A stretch of 64,000 nucleotides of DNA from Verrucomicrobiota bacterium (GCA_016222825.1 JACRQF010000009.1:620001-684000); one strand, 5' to 3'. Positions 18,175 to 28,213 are shown, numbered from the stretch's first letter. Translations and numbers: made by a program. Notes: generated by a model from the sequence alone, not told the origin.

Positions 18175-20409
18175 ATGAAAGATTTCTTCCTCACGCCGAT
18201 ACTGAGCTGGCCGTGGCTGGCGGGCATCGCCGCCGTCCTCGTCATGGTGATCGGCTGGAGTTTCTTCTACGGGTTGCGGTCGAAGCCGAAGATCGCGCTG
18301 CTCTGGTCGCTGCGGACGGGCGCGCTGCTGACGTTGCTGGTGGTGATGCTCCAGCCGCAGCAACGGCACGATGAGGTCTCGGCGCTACGGACGCAGCTCG
18401 CGGTGATGGTGGACACCTCTGAGAGCATGACGGACCGGCCCGACGACAAGCAGCCGGCGCGGGCGGAGCGGGCGCGGGAGTTCTTGAAGTCGCCGGCGAT
18501 GCAGGAGGCGCGGGACGATTTCGACGTGCGGACGTTTGTGTTCGACACCGACACGAAGGAGCAGCCGCAGGAGGCGCAGGAGTTGAAGTTCGCCGGCAGC
18601 CGCAGCGACGTGCTCGGCGCGATGATGAAGGTGCAGGAGCATCTGCGCGGCCAGCCCGTGGCGGGGGTGCTGTTGCTCAGCGACGGCCTCGACACGATTC
18701 TCGGCGACAAGGCGGCGGCAAGCGTCCCGGCGGGCGTGCCGGTGTATGCGTTCGAGCTGGAGAAGGCGTTCAAGCCGAAGCCGCGCGAGCGCCGGGTGAC
18801 GATCGCGAACATGGACTACCCGCAGCGCGTGGTGGTGGGCTGGGACACGGAGATTCGCGCGAGCATCGGCGGCTCCGGGATGAGCGGGCGGACGGTGCCG
18901 GTGGAGTTGTGGCGGGACGGCCGCAAGCAGCGCGGCACGACGGTGGCGTTCAACGAGGAGGAGCAGATGCGCGAGACGGCGTTCGCGATCTCGCACGACA
19001 AGCCGGGGCTGGTGCAATACGAGGTCCGCGTGAACGATCCCGCCGCCGACAAGCAGGCGAAGTCGTTTCCGTTCCTGATCGAGGTGCTGGAGCCGGGCAA
19101 CCGGCTGCTTTACATCCAGAACACGCTTGGCTTCGACTTCAAGTTCCTCCGCAAGGCGATCACGAGCGACCGCAACCTGCAACTGAACGCCTATGTGCGC
19201 ATGGGCGACCGGATGGTGCAGTTCGGCGAGCGCGGCATGGCCGCTTCGCAGCAGGCGCTGGAACTGACGCAGCAGATGCTCGGGCGCTACGCGGTGCTCA
19301 TCCTCGGGGACGTGCCGCCGGAGTCGTTCACCGCCGAGCAGCTCGCGACGATCCGCAACTTCGTGGACCGCGGCGGCGCGTTGGTGCTGCTCGGCGGGCC
19401 GAACGGGCTGACATCGCCGACGCTCGCGCGGTCGCCGCTCAAGGACGTGCTGCCGGTGCGCGTCGCTGGGGGCGCGGAATACCGCGACGAACGCGACAGC
19501 AGCGCGGGCGGTTTCCCCGTGGAGATCACCGACACCGGCCTGCGGCATCCGGTGTTCGGCCCGTTGTTCGCGAAGGTGAAGGATTTCCCCACGCTGCTCA
19601 CGTGCAACGTCGCCGAAGGTCCGACACAACTGGCAGAGGTGCTGCTCCAAGTGCAGGTGGACGGCAAGCTGCGACCCGCGGTGGCGGCGACACGGTTCGG
19701 GCAGGGGCGCTGCGTGGTGGTGCTCACCGACACCATCTGGCGCTGGCGGCTGGCGTCGCGCGGCTGGACCGGCGACAAGTCGCCCTATGACACCTTCTGG
19801 ACGCAGTTGATGGACTGGCTGATCCCGAAGGAGAAGAAGCAACAAAACACCAACCGCATCGAGCTGTTCACCGAGCGCACCAACTACGAGCAGAGCGACA
19901 AGCCGGAGGTGCGCGCCATCCTGAGCCTGCAATCGCCCGACGCCAAGCCGCCCGCGACGCTGCCGCTCCAGGTCCGTTCGCCCGACGACAAGACGCTCGA
20001 ATACACCCTCCGCCCCGCCACGCTCCAGACCAGCGACGGCAAGCAGGTGCCCGGCTACCGCGTGGATGTGGAGCCGCACATGGCGGGCATCTACGTCGCC
20101 AAGTGCTCGACCACCGTCGGCAACGCGAAGATCGAAGGCGAGACGCGCTTCGTCGTCACCAAGCCCGCCACCGAGCTGACCGGCAAGCCGATCAACCGCG
20201 ACCTGCTGGCGAAGATCGCCGACGCGACCAAGGGCCGCTTCTACGCGATGGAGAACTGGAACAACTGGCGGAAAGATTTGCACTACGAAGAGCAGCGCAT
20301 CTCCCGCGTCCAGATTTTGGATTTGTGGAACCATCCCGCGTTGCTGAGCCTGCTGATGGGCCTGCTGGCCGCCGACTGGATCGCGCGCAAGTTCTGGAGT
20401 CTGCCGTAA
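18175..20409 (+). CDS. Membrane VWA / glutamine-amidotransferase-like protein
   Basis: 744 residues from the ATG at 18175 with an upstream gagg ribosome-binding site. Two N-terminal membrane segments (WPWLAGIAAVLVMVIGWSF, TGALLTLLVVML) precede a VWA domain with DTSESM as metal site, a DUF-like immunoglobulin-type region, and a segment YAVLILGDVPPESFT...FVDRGGALVLLGGPN that matches the class I glutamine-amidotransferase-like domain found in these large Bat-locus proteins. A terminal hydrophobic stretch (LLSLLMGLLAADWIA) follows. It is the last gene of the operon starting at 14258 and the structural counterpart of the BatA-like protein upstream. Confidence 0.88.
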   Translation: MKDFFLTPILSWPWLAGIAAVLVMVIGWSFFYGLRSKPKIALLWSLRTGALLTLLVVMLQPQQRHDEVSALRTQLAVMVDTSESMTDRPDDKQPARAERAREFLKSPAMQEARDDFDVRTFVFDTDTKEQPQEAQELKFAGSRSDVLGAMMKVQEHLRGQPVAGVLLLSDGLDTILGDKAAASVPAGVPVYAFELEKAFKPKPRERRVTIANMDYPQRVVVGWDTEIRASIGGSGMSGRTVPVELWRDGRKQRGTTVAFNEEEQMRETAFAISHDKPGLVQYEVRVNDPAADKQAKSFPFLIEVLEPGNRLLYIQNTLGFDFKFLRKAITSDRNLQLNAYVRMGDRMVQFGERGMAASQQALELTQQMLGRYAVLILGDVPPESFTAEQLATIRNFVDRGGALVLLGGPNGLTSPTLARSPLKDVLPVRVAGGAEYRDERDSSAGGFPVEITDTGLRHPVFGPLFAKVKDFPTLLTCNVAEGPTQLAEVLLQVQVDGKLRPAVAATRFGQGRCVVVLTDTIWRWRLASRGWTGDKSPYDTFWTQLMDWLIPKEKKQQNTNRIELFTERTNYEQSDKPEVRAILSLQSPDAKPPATLPLQVRSPDDKTLEYTLRPATLQTSDGKQVPGYRVDVEPHMAGIYVAKCSTTVGNAKIEGETRFVVTKPATELTGKPINRDLLAKIADATKGRFYAMENWNNWRKDLHYEEQRISRVQILDLWNHPALLSLLMGLLAADWIARKFWSLP

Positions 20410-20439
20410 GCGGGAAGAACCGAAGAGGATGAGAGTTGC

Positions 20440-22209
20440 TCATTTCTTGGTTGAAATCTGCTTCCGGTAAATCCGCGCAAACCGGCCGGAAAACGACAGC
20501 GGTGTCGGCGGTTGCACTCGTGCGTCGGGAAAACCAGCCGCCAGTTCAAATCCGGCGGGTGTTGCCGGCTTTCGGTGATCTTCGATCCGCACAGCGAACT
20601 CGTGCGGCGCTTTCGCGTTGGTGACGAGCCGCACGCGGCTGAAATCGAACGCCGGCATCTCATAAGGCCCCGGTGATTCCGGCGCGGCCAGCGTGGAGCC
20701 AGCCGGCAACTCGCGGTTGATGAATTCTCCCGCGTCATCACGCGGCGTGCGCGTGAAGCTCGCCATATACACGACTGAGGCAACAACGCAGCCCGTCGCG
20801 ATAATCACCGCTGCCCCGCCCCGTGCCCAACGCGGCCACCCACCAAACAGCGCCGTTGCGCCAAACAAGCACAAGAGCGGGAGCACGAACATCGCAAAGC
20901 GGATGCTCAGAGCCTCGCCCGCGTCCGAGCCGGCCAGCCACGCGCTCAAAAGCAGTCCCGCCGCCGCGTAGCCCGTCAGTGCGCGGCCCGCGGCGGAGGA
21001 TTGCCAGAGCGTCGCCGCGCCAAACAGCGCCGCACCCAACCCGGCCGTGCCAATGGCGTGAGGCAATGGCCCGAAACAGAACATGAAGACGTTCTCCACG
21101 CCCAGCATCGGCGAGCGGAACTGGCCGAACCGCGCCAGTTCCTCGCGCAACACGTCGAGGTTCGCAAAGCAGTAGGGGTTCAGCGCCAGGTAGAACGCCG
21201 CCGCCATCAGCGCCGCCAGCCCCAACGGCCGCGCCGCGGCAGCGCAGAGCCTCGCGAACAAGCTCAAGCCCGCCCTCCAGCCACCGTCTTGTTGGAGTTC
21301 AGGCTTCAGCCTGTCTTCCAAAGTGTATGCAACAAACACCGCCATCGCCGGCACCACGAGAAAGCTCGCAGCCGCGTTCAGTGCGCACGCTGCAGCTGCG
21401 CCGCTGGCCGCCGATGCGCCCAGCCAGCAACGCAGATTCGGCACATCTGTCGCGCGCCACGCCAGCCATGCCGCAAGCGTCGCATAGAAAGCCGCCGGCA
21501 GATGCGGGTTGATGATGTGCGAGAACGCCAGCGACGGTGGCGACAACAGCCATATCAGCGCCGCCGCCCAGCCGCAGAGAAGGTCCGCATTGTAGCGACG
21601 GCCTCCGGCCGCCGGCTGTTCACGGTTTTGCTCGGGGCTGCCGCGGTCCGAGACCGCCGCTACAGCGCGGCCGAACATGAAAAGCAGCACCGCAATACCG
21701 ACGTTGTAGAGCACCATCAGCAATCGACCGGCGATGTAGAGGCCGGCGATGTGCTCGGGGTGATCGGCGTAGTGCGTCACATCGCCCGCGATGCGGCCGA
21801 AGCCGAGCGCGTGAGCCAGCGTCATCACCGCGCCCGTGCCATAGACGTGCAGGCCGCCGTATTCCACCATGCGCGGGTTGAAGTCGAACTGGCGCGGCCG
21901 CATGTTCGCCAGAGCCATCAACGTGAGCGGTTCGTCCGGCGAATCGGAGAAGAGCAGGTAACGCCGCACCAGCCGCGGCAGGTCGAGTTGCTCCTCCGCG
22001 GGCTGCGCTGCGAGGATGGCCGCGTGTCCGCGGCGCGCATTCAGCTCGCGCGAAGTGCGCGCGTTGAGTTCGGCGCGCGCCTTCGTCACGCTCTCGCCGA
22101 GCAACGCCACCCGCCGCGCCGAGGGCAACCCCCAGCCGATTCCCGTGAGGCCGAGCGCCAGACCGATGACGGTGATGGCGACGAGGCTAAGCCAGTTTCT
22201 TGTCTTCAT
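20440..22209 (-). CDS. Membrane glycosyltransferase, GT39/PMT-like
   Basis: 589 residues with about 12 hydrophobic segments. The N-terminal luminal loop carries HVYGTGAV and a MVEYGGLH segment typical of polyprenol-phosphate-sugar dependent GT-C enzymes. Two stretches are of repeat origin: residues encoded by 21592-21663 (SDRGSPEQNREQPAAGGRRY), between two membrane helices, and by 21292-21321 (EDRLKPELQ). Both keep the frame and lie in predicted loops, so the protein may still fold. It overlaps the preceding glycosyltransferase gene by 23 bp; the two were probably co-expressed to transfer sugars to exported glycans. Substrate unknown. Confidence 0.75.
   Translation of the reverse strand: MKTRNWLSLVAITVIGLALGLTGIGWGLPSARRVALLGESVTKARAELNARTSRELNARRGHAAILAAQPAEEQLDLPRLVRRYLLFSDSPDEPLTLMALANMRPRQFDFNPRMVEYGGLHVYGTGAVMTLAHALGFGRIAGDVTHYADHPEHIAGLYIAGRLLMVLYNVGIAVLLFMFGRAVAAVSDRGSPEQNREQPAAGGRRYNADLLCGWAAALIWLLSPPSLAFSHIINPHLPAAFYATLAAWLAWRATDVPNLRCWLGASAASGAAAACALNAAASFLVVPAMAVFVAYTLEDRLKPELQQDGGWRAGLSLFARLCAAAARPLGLAALMAAAFYLALNPYCFANLDVLREELARFGQFRSPMLGVENVFMFCFGPLPHAIGTAGLGAALFGAATLWQSSAAGRALTGYAAAGLLLSAWLAGSDAGEALSIRFAMFVLPLLCLFGATALFGGWPRWARGGAAVIIATGCVVASVVYMASFTRTPRDDAGEFINRELPAGSTLAAPESPGPYEMPAFDFSRVRLVTNAKAPHEFAVRIEDHRKPATPAGFELAAGFPDARVQPPTPLSFSGRFARIYRKQISTKK
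21292..21321. repeat. Palindromic repeat inside the GT39-like gene
   Basis: Inverted arms ttggagttcaggct and agcctgtcttccaa around a 2-bp centre; the perfect inner stem is caggct/agcctg. On the coding strand it gives RLKPELQ. It falls in a hydrophilic loop of the protein. Confidence 0.65.
21592..21663. repeat. GTAG...CTAC REP pair inside the GT39-like gene
   Basis: Starts GTAGCGACGG and ends CCGCCGCTAC. The left part has an inner stem cggc-ctcc-ggccg, the right part gcggtc-cga-gaccgc. Same architecture as the elements at 5756, 50979, 53617 and 62640, but here inside a reading frame. Confidence 0.75.
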
Positions 22210-23272
22210 AACGAAACGCCGTGGCGGCCATCACGCAGACATACGGCATCACCGGCAGTGCGAAGCGCACATCCGCGATGACAAGCGCGTGCAGCGCCCA
22301 TGTGTAGAGCACGACGGTGAGCAGTTCGGCAGGTGGCCGTCGCCGGATCGTGCCAGCCACCGCCAAGCCGAGGTAAATCAGTTGCAGCAGCGCCACCGCC
22401 CACCACGCGCGGCCGGATGCGTTGACGAACCAGAACATCACGGCTTTGCGCGCCACCATCAACAATGTGTGACCCGGCTCGGCGAGGATGTTCTGCAGCG
22501 TGAGCCGGTAGAACAGCCGGTCGAGCTGGACGGGATTCAGGTTGGCGTTCTCGCCGCGGACGCGGTCCAGTTCGGCTTGCCAGAGCGGTTTGTTCGTCTC
22601 CCAATCGCCGCGCGTTGGCCACCAGTTGGTGACGTAAGCCGTGAACCCGCCGCGCTCGGTCGCCACCGGCAGCAACTCGCCGGTGAGCGCGTAGTTCCGC
22701 GCCGTCCATGGCGCGATGACGACAAGCATGACAGCCAGCGTCACTAGAAATGCCTTCCGCGCTGGCGACCGCCAATTCCGCAGCAACGGCAGGAACAGAT
22801 AGCTCGGCTTGCAGAGGTTGATCAAAGCCAGCCCGACACCGGAAACAACGGGCCGCTGCCAATACCAAACCGTCGCCGCCAGCAACAGCGTCAGCACGAT
22901 CTCCTTGTTCACAAACGCGACGCGCCACCACGCCAGCGGATAGACCGCGTAGAGCCACGCGGCAACCATCGCCGGCTTTTCGCCCCACAGCCGCCGGGCC
23001 AGCAGAAACACCAGCCAGACCGTGCCGCAATCCATCACCGTCTGCGCCAATCGCATCGCCGTCAGCGATCCGCCGCACGCAGCCACGAAAAGCGGATAAA
23101 CCGGCCCGCGCTCCACATCGCGCCACTCGCCGCGCCAGATGCTTTGGGCGATGGCAGTGTAGTTATCGGCGTCGAAGCGCAGCGGCAGATGCGGCTCGAT
23201 GGCGGGCAGCACCGCGAAAACAAAACCAAGCCGCAACACCAGCGCGGTCAGCAGTAGGACAGTCAATCGCAC
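22187..23272 (-). CDS. Membrane glycosyltransferase, GT39/ArnT-like
   Basis: 361 residues, GTG start at 23272. Nine or so hydrophobic segments; after the first helix the acidic loop FDADNYTAIAQSIWRGEW holds the D-x-D/Y motif region that binds the polyprenyl-phosphate sugar in GT-C enzymes, and RGPVYPLF is typical of GT39 proteins. Shorter than full ArnT proteins (over 500), so the C-terminal periplasmic domain is reduced. It is translationally linked to the second glycosyltransferase (overlap 23 bp), and I see no other polysaccharide genes next to it. Confidence 0.78.
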   Translation of the reverse strand: MRLTVLLLTALVLRLGFVFAVLPAIEPHLPLRFDADNYTAIAQSIWRGEWRDVERGPVYPLFVAACGGSLTAMRLAQTVMDCGTVWLVFLLARRLWGEKPAMVAAWLYAVYPLAWWRVAFVNKEIVLTLLLAATVWYWQRPVVSGVGLALINLCKPSYLFLPLLRNWRSPARKAFLVTLAVMLVVIAPWTARNYALTGELLPVATERGGFTAYVTNWWPTRGDWETNKPLWQAELDRVRGENANLNPVQLDRLFYRLTLQNILAEPGHTLLMVARKAVMFWFVNASGRAWWAVALLQLIYLGLAVAGTIRRRPPAELLTVVLYTWALHALVIADVRFALPVMPYVCVMAATAFRYEDKKLA

Positions 23273-23329
23273 GGCCGCAGCGTAGCGGGAGAGCGCCTTA
23301 CGCGCAATCGCTTCATCCTGGCTTTCGTT

Positions 23330-26300
23330 CTACGGCGCGCGTTTGGCTGGCTCGGAGGCGGGCGGCGGTGTCTCGCGCAGTTCCGAAAGCAGACCAATGA
23401 AGTGTGGAGCCACGCGAATGAACTGGCTGAAGCTCTTGCCCATGCCGCTCATCGCGTTGATCGCAGGATCAGTGCCCTTCGCCAAGTGCTGCGCGAGTTT
23501 CGAGTCAGGTTTCCCGGCTTTCTGGCTGAGGCGATACGCGTAGCCAATGCCGTCGAAGAGCAGGAAGTTCGACCACGGGCCTTTCGAGGACACGGGGCAG
23601 CTCGTGTAGCGAAATCCACCGATGTCCTCAACCCACATGTCGTCGAGCAGGAAATGCGCGCCCATCGTGATGCTCCGCGCGACGCGCGGATCGCCGGTTT
23701 CGAGGTGATACCATTTCAGGCCCGTCAGCAGGACGCCGACCATGAAGCCGGCGTTCCCATAGTGCGCCGGCTCACAGAGGCAATGACCCGGCACCATCAT
23801 CCGCCGCCAGCCGCCGCCCTTGGTGTTGAACTTCGCTTTCGGCGTCTGCCGCTCCAACACGCGCTCGACCATGATCCGCGCGGCGTTCAGGTAGAACGGG
23901 TCACCCGTCGCGCGATAGACCGCCATCGTCAGGATGAGATGCCAGCCGGAATCGCGGCAGTTCGAGAAATCGTAGTTCATCATCCGCCAAAAGCCATAGT
24001 GGTCGGCGATCTTCAGCCCCGCTTCCAACGAGCGCCGGTCGCCAGTGAGGAAGTAGTGCTCCATGTGCCCCTCGCACCACGTGTGCGACACCGTGAATCC
24101 GCCCGCCGCAGTTCCCTGGTTCTTGCCGGGAAGCGGACTCTTGGCGAAGTAGTTGCCGACGTGGCCGATGCAGTGCGCATAGACGCAACCGACGCGTTCG
24201 GGCTTGGCGTGGTAGTGGACCGTGTCCACGTCGCGGTTGTGTGTTTCGGCCTCCTCGCCGGCCTGCAGGAACCGCCGATCGCCGCTGCGCGCGAACTGGA
24301 GGAAAAACGCGTGCTGCGTGTCATATTCGATGTTGCCCCAGTTGATGATGCGCTCGCCCCACCAGTCGCCAAAATTGAACTGGCCGAACTCGCGGTTGCG
24401 CTCGCGGTTCTTGAGATACGCGTCGAGCGTGTCGGTCACCTTCTTGTCGTAGTCACTCACGACCGCGCGCTTCGGGTCTGCCACCGTCAGCTCTCCAAAC
24501 GCGCCGGAGTCCGCATACCACTTCGGTGGCGCGGCAGCGAACAGCGGCCGATCCAGCGGCGGCGCGCTGCCGTCAAGGCCAAGCCAGACCTCGTGCGTCT
24601 TGGTCATGCCCTGCCGCAGCTTGTAGCCGCCGGCGTCGAACCAGTAGTAAAGCTTGTGCCAGTCGTGGCTCTTCTTGTTCGACAAATCATACTCGTCAGC
24701 CTTGAGTCGCGGCATCAGCCAGAACGTCGCGCCGCCCGGCCCGACTTCGAGGTCCTTCGGATAGTTCTGCCAGAAGTCGCGCACAAATACCGGCCCCACC
24801 GCGCCGCTGAACCGCTTGCCGCCGCCCTCACTCGACTCGAAGCGGTCGTCGGCATGCTGTCGCACGAAGCGCGCCGGTCCGCTCGCTTTCGGCAACCGCC
24901 ACGCGAGACTGCGGATGGTCGTGAACTCATTCGTGGATTCTGCATGGCCGACGGCCAGCAGCACACGCGCCCAAGGCAGGCCGGGATAGACATGCACCCG
25001 CGCGTCGTAAGCAAACGCTGACTCGCCGAGCCTTCCCGCAGCGTGCAGGCCGCGGCGCAAACCGCCGCCGTCTTCCGGCGTGAGACCGGTAACAGCCGCT
25101 TTGTGTTCTTTGCCAGCAGCATCGGCCAAAACAAGCTCGCCGCAGTCCGGCGTCGCCGCTTCTTTCTTCGGCTCCTCGCGCGAGGTTTTCGGCCCAAACT
25201 CCAGCGTGTAATCCGTCGCGCCGCCGCTGTGGCGGAAGTCGAGCAACACCCACTTCGCGCTGCCGTCAGCCCATCGGCCCGTCACCGCTGCCTGCAGCGG
25301 CACTGCCACGCCCTTCGCGTCCAGCAGTCGGAGATTCTGCGCCGAACCGAGCGCGCCCTTCGGGAACGGCACACCGCTGGTCACCGGCCAATCGCGAAGC
25401 TTGTCGGCAACATCCGCCGGCGGCTCTACACGCAGCGTCACCTGGCCGCTCTGCTTCGCATGCGGCTCGGCGAACGGTTTCCACGCCAGCTTGCGCCAAG
25501 GCGTGGCGATCTCGCGTCCGTCGCGCGCCAACGCCGTGATGCGGTAGCGCGCTGAATCGCCGGACTTCATGCCCGCCAGTGCCACGCGATGGTTCTGCGT
25601 CGCCAGCGGTTCGACGATCTTCTGGCCGTCGCCAAGCTCGACGGTGCATTGCGTCGCCCATGTCGTGATCCACGTCAGCCGGTTCTCTGTCGCCGCGATT
25701 TCGCGGAACTCGTAAAGTGGCGGGCGCGCGACGGGTTTCTTGCGCAACAGCAATAGATCTTCGGTGCGAAAGCTGGCGCCGACGCCAAGCGCGCGGAGTT
25801 GGATGGTGTCGCCGGGCTTCAACTCAACCGGCTCGGTGAGAAAGAAGAGGTGCTGGTTGTTGTCGTCGAGGTCGGCGACAGCGACGCCGCGGCGCTTGCC
25901 ATTGACGAAAATGGCAATCCGCTCGCTACCGGCGCTGTCGTAGAAGATGAAGCCGATATGGAACCGGCCCGATGCGACTGCCGGCATGGTGGCGGTGATG
26001 GTGCCCGTGCCCGGCCCGCGGAGCGCGCAGTCAGCGCGATACTCGCTGTGGTCGAAGCGGAAGCCGTCGAGTTTGCAGCCACGAATCCAGATTGGGACGT
26101 TCTTCGGATCGTCCACGAGCGCGGTGATGCGCTCCAAGCCCCATGTCTGCTCGACGCCGACGCTCGCCGTGAGGTCCGCGTCGAGTTGGAGCTTCTGCCG
26201 CTCGCTGATCGGCGGCCCTTTCGCCTCGAAGTAACCCGTGCCGTCCACACCGCGGTGCGGCTGGCTGGTTTCCGACAGCACACTGAGCCGGAAGTGCGAC

Positions 26301-26788
26301 GCGCCGTCGCGTTGCGCGAGGTCCACGTCATAGCTGATGAACGCGCTGCCACCCGCCACCGCCACGCGCGGCGGTGGCGCGATGCGGGTCTTGCCGTCGG
26401 ACGTGTAAGCGGTCACGCCCGGCAGCCCGTCGGAGCAGCGCAGCATGAACTCGCAGCCGTGGCCTTCGCGGCCGGTGGCGGTGTTGTCGTCGGCGTCGAG
26501 GTAGAGCATCACGCTGGAGTTCTCCACCGGATACGGCGCGAGGAAATCCACGCGCCAGATGAAGCGGTTGCCGCCCGCGTTGACGAGTGCGACGCGCTTG
26601 ATCGTGCGCGCCGGGTCGGCGGGTGGCTTCTGCGATCTTCTTTCCCAAATGGTGACGAAGTTCTCCTTCGCCTGCGGATCGCAGCCGAGGGCGGCTTTCG
26701 CCTCGGCGGGGATGATACCGGTTGTGTCTTGGGCTGAAGCCAACAAGGTTCCGGTCAACAGCAGCGCACAGAAGAATAGGTTTTTCAT
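23330..26788 (-). CDS. Large secreted protein with exo-rhamnogalacturonan lyase (PL26-like) region
   Basis: 1,152 residues with signal peptide 1-20. The first 380 residues look like beta-sandwich, sugar-binding modules (a CBM9-like DOMON opening with LDADDNTATGREGHG). From about 465 the segment WPVTSGVPFPKGAL...VPLQAAVTGRWADGSAKWVLLDF is the signature of the first domain of PL26 exo-rhamnogalacturonan lyases, followed by a long alpha/alpha-barrel part with GQFNFGDWWGERI, YAHCIGHVGNYF and HTWCEGHMEHYFLTGD. This suggests a periplasmic or surface enzyme that degrades pectin rhamnogalacturonan I or a similar polymer. Same operon as the Gfo/Idh protein 9 bp upstream. Confidence 0.78.
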   Translation of the reverse strand: MKNLFFCALLLTGTLLASAQDTTGIIPAEAKAALGCDPQAKENFVTIWERRSQKPPADPARTIKRVALVNAGGNRFIWRVDFLAPYPVENSSVMLYLDADDNTATGREGHGCEFMLRCSDGLPGVTAYTSDGKTRIAPPPRVAVAGGSAFISYDVDLAQRDGASHFRLSVLSETSQPHRGVDGTGYFEAKGPPISERQKLQLDADLTASVGVEQTWGLERITALVDDPKNVPIWIRGCKLDGFRFDHSEYRADCALRGPGTGTITATMPAVASGRFHIGFIFYDSAGSERIAIFVNGKRRGVAVADLDDNNQHLFFLTEPVELKPGDTIQLRALGVGASFRTEDLLLLRKKPVARPPLYEFREIAATENRLTWITTWATQCTVELGDGQKIVEPLATQNHRVALAGMKSGDSARYRITALARDGREIATPWRKLAWKPFAEPHAKQSGQVTLRVEPPADVADKLRDWPVTSGVPFPKGALGSAQNLRLLDAKGVAVPLQAAVTGRWADGSAKWVLLDFRHSGGATDYTLEFGPKTSREEPKKEAATPDCGELVLADAAGKEHKAAVTGLTPEDGGGLRRGLHAAGRLGESAFAYDARVHVYPGLPWARVLLAVGHAESTNEFTTIRSLAWRLPKASGPARFVRQHADDRFESSEGGGKRFSGAVGPVFVRDFWQNYPKDLEVGPGGATFWLMPRLKADEYDLSNKKSHDWHKLYYWFDAGGYKLRQGMTKTHEVWLGLDGSAPPLDRPLFAAAPPKWYADSGAFGELTVADPKRAVVSDYDKKVTDTLDAYLKNRERNREFGQFNFGDWWGERIINWGNIEYDTQHAFFLQFARSGDRRFLQAGEEAETHNRDVDTVHYHAKPERVGCVYAHCIGHVGNYFAKSPLPGKNQGTAAGGFTVSHTWCEGHMEHYFLTGDRRSLEAGLKIADHYGFWRMMNYDFSNCRDSGWHLILTMAVYRATGDPFYLNAARIMVERVLERQTPKAKFNTKGGGWRRMMVPGHCLCEPAHYGNAGFMVGVLLTGLKWYHLETGDPRVARSITMGAHFLLDDMWVEDIGGFRYTSCPVSSKGPWSNFLLFDGIGYAYRLSQKAGKPDSKLAQHLAKGTDPAINAMSGMGKSFSQFIRVAPHFIGLLSELRETPPPASEPAKRAP

Positions 26789-26797
26789 GTTGTTCTC

Positions 26798-28213
26798 TTA
26801 CAACCCTTGGACTTTCCATCCTTCACGATAGTTGCGGCGCAGGAGCCGATCCGCCTCCGGCGCATTGGGAATCTCCATGGTGGCAGCGTTCCACTTCAGC
26901 AACTTGCCGGGCATCCGGATGGCGACCGTGCCCAGCAAAATTGCTTCCGTCATCGGGCCGGTCTGGCCGAAGTGCGACTCGGTCATTTCGCCGCCGAGGC
27001 AGGCGTCCGCGAAGTGATGATAATGACTGCGCGGCGACGGCTTCGGGCGCGAGACATCCTTGAACTTCTCGCGCGGGAACAGCAGCGGCCCGGTGCCGAG
27101 CTGGAGCAGCAGCGCGCCTTCGCTGCCGATGACCATCGCCGATTCCTCCGGGTATTTTTCCAGGCTGGCGATCTTCTGCACGTCGGCGGGCGGAAGCATC
27201 TCGCCATCGAACCACTCGACGGTCAGTTCCTTGCCGCCGGTGAGTTTGCTGCCGGGAAACATCCAGGTGATGTGCTGGCATTGCGGCCAATTGTCGGCGC
27301 GGCGCTCCGGAGATTCCTCCCACGACTTCTGGACTTCCACGATCACCGACTTTGGCGCGGCCAGGCCGAGACCTTTCCAAACGGCGTCGAAAACGTGGCA
27401 GCCGATATCGCCCGACCAACCGGTGCCGAAGTCGAGCCACGCGCGCCACTTCGTCGGATGATAAATGCCCGGCGCGAACGGCCGTTCCGGCGCGGTGCCG
27501 AGCCAGAGGTCCCACGCGAGGCTCGCGGGCGGTGGCTCGCCCTGGGCCGGACGCGGGCCTTTGAGCCGGTAGTTTTCGACCGCACCCGTGCGGTTGGAGC
27601 AAAGAATGACGCGGCGCGCCTCGCCGATGACACCCCGGCGGAGGAGTTGCACCGTCATGCGGTCGCCCGCGCTGGAGGCATACTGCGTGCCGAGCTGCGT
27701 GACGACGCGCGCGGCCTTGGCGGCCTTGGCGAGGGCGCGGCACTCGGCGACGTCGTGGCAGAACGGCTTCTGGCAATAGACGTGTTTCTTCGCGCGCAAC
27801 GCCATCATCGTGATCGGCGCGTGCATGTGATCGGGCACAGTGACGTTGATGGAATCAACCTTGTCGCCTTCCTTCGCCAGCAACTCGCGCCAGTCGGTGT
27901 AGCGGCGGGCGTTGGGGAGCAGCGCGGCGGCTTTGTCCAAATGCGCGCGGTCCACGTCGCAGATGGCGGCAATCTCCACCTTGGGATGAGACTTGAAGTT
28001 GTTGAGGTCGTTCCAGCCCATGCCGCCGACGCCGATACAGGCGTGCTGTAGTTTGCCGTTCGGCGACGCGGCGTGCGCGCCGGAGCGCAGGACCATCGGC
28101 GCGGCAACGGTCGCGGCGGCGGCGCGAAGGAACTGGCGACGCGACAGCGCGCTCGAAGAAAGGGCGGTTGGAAGATGGGATTTGCCGGAACAGAAGAGGT
28201 GCGGTGTGCTCAT
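26798..28213 (-). CDS. Tat-exported Gfo/Idh/MocA family oxidoreductase
   Basis: 471 residues. Twin-arginine signal SRRQFLRAAAATVAAP (about 24-39). The Rossmann part has HACIGVGGMGWNDLNNF and ICDVDRAHL; the catalytic segment CQKPFCHDVAECRAL has Lys of the EKP-type motif (here QKP), and the second domain includes a WLDFGTGWSGDIGCHVFD block. Tat-exported members of this family are abundant in Planctomycetes and Verrucomicrobia and probably oxidise sugars or sugar acids with tightly bound NAD(P). Upstream gene of the pectin-lyase-like protein, hence a role in the same pathway is likely. Divergent from the operon at 28449. Confidence 0.9.
   Translation of the reverse strand: MSTPHLFCSGKSHLPTALSSSALSRRQFLRAAAATVAAPMVLRSGAHAASPNGKLQHACIGVGGMGWNDLNNFKSHPKVEIAAICDVDRAHLDKAAALLPNARRYTDWRELLAKEGDKVDSINVTVPDHMHAPITMMALRAKKHVYCQKPFCHDVAECRALAKAAKAARVVTQLGTQYASSAGDRMTVQLLRRGVIGEARRVILCSNRTGAVENYRLKGPRPAQGEPPPASLAWDLWLGTAPERPFAPGIYHPTKWRAWLDFGTGWSGDIGCHVFDAVWKGLGLAAPKSVIVEVQKSWEESPERRADNWPQCQHITWMFPGSKLTGGKELTVEWFDGEMLPPADVQKIASLEKYPEESAMVIGSEGALLLQLGTGPLLFPREKFKDVSRPKPSPRSHYHHFADACLGGEMTESHFGQTGPMTEAILLGTVAIRMPGKLLKWNAATMEIPNAPEADRLLRRNYREGWKVQGL

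Noticed and set aside
15987..18245. Open frame of more than 700 codons on the minus strand opposite the BatA-like gene
   Set aside because: Mirror of a GC-rich gene with strong third-position bias; composition is Gly/Val/Glu/Asp-rich and without domain motifs, while the plus strand has clear BatA motifs.
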